This document shows positions 5,494-5,971 of a stretch of DNA of 5,971 nucleotides, piece by piece. Each line of letters begins with the position of its first letter. Position 1 is the stretch's first letter. Source of the DNA: an uncultured Eubacterium sp. GTDB taxonomy: Bacteria; Bacillota; Clostridia; Peptostreptococcales; Anaerovoracaceae. The stretch spans positions 1 to 5,971 of the forward strand of contig CAMOGZ010000101.1 of the NCBI GenBank assembly GCA_946614405.1. Direction: 5' to 3'. The translations under genes and the position numbers were made by a program. Below the pieces are notes generated by a model, which did no database searches, was not told the DNA's origin, and was given only the letters and a program-made list of their open reading frames with translations.

Positions 5494-5971
5494 ATGATAA
5501 AACGACAAGAACTGGAACAAAAAGAACTCAGAGAACTGTCACCACGTGCCAGTAAGGCTTTGTACACCAAGGGGAGAGCCCGGGACGACGGGAAATGCCC
5601 CTTTCGCACGGAGTTTCAGCGGGACCGGGACAGGATCCTTCATTCCAAGGCGTTCCGGAGACTTATGCATAAGACCCAGGTGTTCCTGTCGCCGGAGGGG
5701 GATCATTACCGAACCCGGCTGACTCACACCCTGGAGGTCACCCAGGTGGCCCGGACCATTGCCAGGTCTCTGGAGCTGAACGAGGACCTGACAGAGGCCA
5801 TCGCTCTGGGACATGACCTGGGGCATACGCCCTTCGGCCACAACGGAGAGATGATCCTGAACGAGATCTACCCCGGGGGGTTCCGCCACAACGAACAAAG
5901 CCTCAGGGTGGTGGATGTCCTGGAATATCACAACGGCGAGCGGGGCATGAACCTGCCCTATGAGGTGCGGG
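5494..5971 (+). CDS. dgt: dGTP triphosphohydrolase-type HD-domain enzyme (C-terminus beyond window)
   Basis: HD-superfamily phosphohydrolase that would release triphosphate from dGTP or other dNTPs. The frame is open from ATG 5494 to the right edge, 159 codons of an expected 330-350. A conserved N-terminal block [21 protein letters not shown] spans 37-57, followed by [23 protein letters not shown]. The metal-binding HD signature is complete: His78, then His107-Asp108 in [26 protein letters not shown] at 130-140 is typical of the dGTPase branch. An in-frame TAA lies two codons upstream, so 5494 is the earliest possible ATG. The ribosome site is weak: AGAG ends 7 nt before the start, and a stronger AGAGGGGA ends 13 nt before. 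It follows dut after 19 bp. The missing C-terminus leaves open whether it is strictly dGTP-specific, since Gram-positive relatives often act on several dNTPs. Confidence 0.93.
   Translation, partial: MIKRQELEQKELRELSPRASKALYTKGRARDDGKCPFRTEFQRDRDRILHSKAFRRLMHKTQVFLSPEGDHYRTRLTHTLEVTQVARTIARSLELNEDLTEAIALGHDLGHTPFGHNGEMILNEIYPGGFRHNEQSLRVVDVLEYHNGERGMNLPYEVR

Noticed and set aside
4578..5609. 343-codon open frame on the minus strand opposite the M16 peptidase, dut and dgt
   Set aside because: It is codon-aligned with the M16 and dut frames and explained by the same avoidance of TTA, CTA and TCA. It has no ribosome site or motifs of its own.
1..5971. Search for tRNA, CRISPR repeats, insertion-sequence ends, attachment sites, riboswitches or phage genes
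   Set aside because: Nearly all bases lie in recognised coding frames. The only non-coding gaps are 57 bp or shorter, and no repeated units or tRNA-like folds were seen by eye.

Overview
The window looks like chromosomal core sequence from a member of the Firmicutes, most likely class Clostridia and a Lachnospiraceae-like genome. The grounds are strong AGGAGG-type Shine-Dalgarno sites, tightly packed co-directional genes, moderate GC (about 50-55% by eye), and clostridial-looking versions of PepF, MurI, the M16 peptidase and dUTPase. The family assignment rests on remembered resemblance, not on a search. I see no mobile element, CRISPR array, tRNA or rRNA.

Layout. Positions 1-1398 (minus strand) hold the first 466 codons of an oligoendopeptidase F-type M3 metallopeptidase; its C-terminus lies off the left edge. 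A 57-bp AT-rich divergent spacer (1399-1455) appears to carry overlapping promoters for this gene and for the rightward genes. From 1456 to the right edge six genes read rightward: glutamate racemase (murI), an unrecognised very acidic 186-residue protein, an MBL-fold hydrolase, an M16-family zinc peptidase, dUTP diphosphatase (dut), and the first 159 codons of a dGTPase-type HD hydrolase (dgt). The gaps are 9, 0, -4, 12 and 19 bp, and no terminator-like structure lies between these genes, so they look like one operon.

How the genes fit together. MurI makes D-glutamate for peptidoglycan. Dut removes dUTP and supplies dUMP for thymidylate synthesis. Dgt hydrolyses dGTP or other dNTPs. The operon would thus join cell-wall precursor supply with nucleotide-pool control, with two hydrolases and an orphan acidic protein between them. 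In related genomes dgt is often followed by dnaG and rpoD; that is expectation only, because the window ends first.

Nothing here is a clear new defence or mobile system. The most interesting unexplained items are the acidic orphan protein at 2281-2841, a perfect 10-bp GNRA-capped hairpin inside its coding sequence, the interlocked divergent promoter region, and a glutamate where MBL hydrolases usually have a metal-bridging aspartate.
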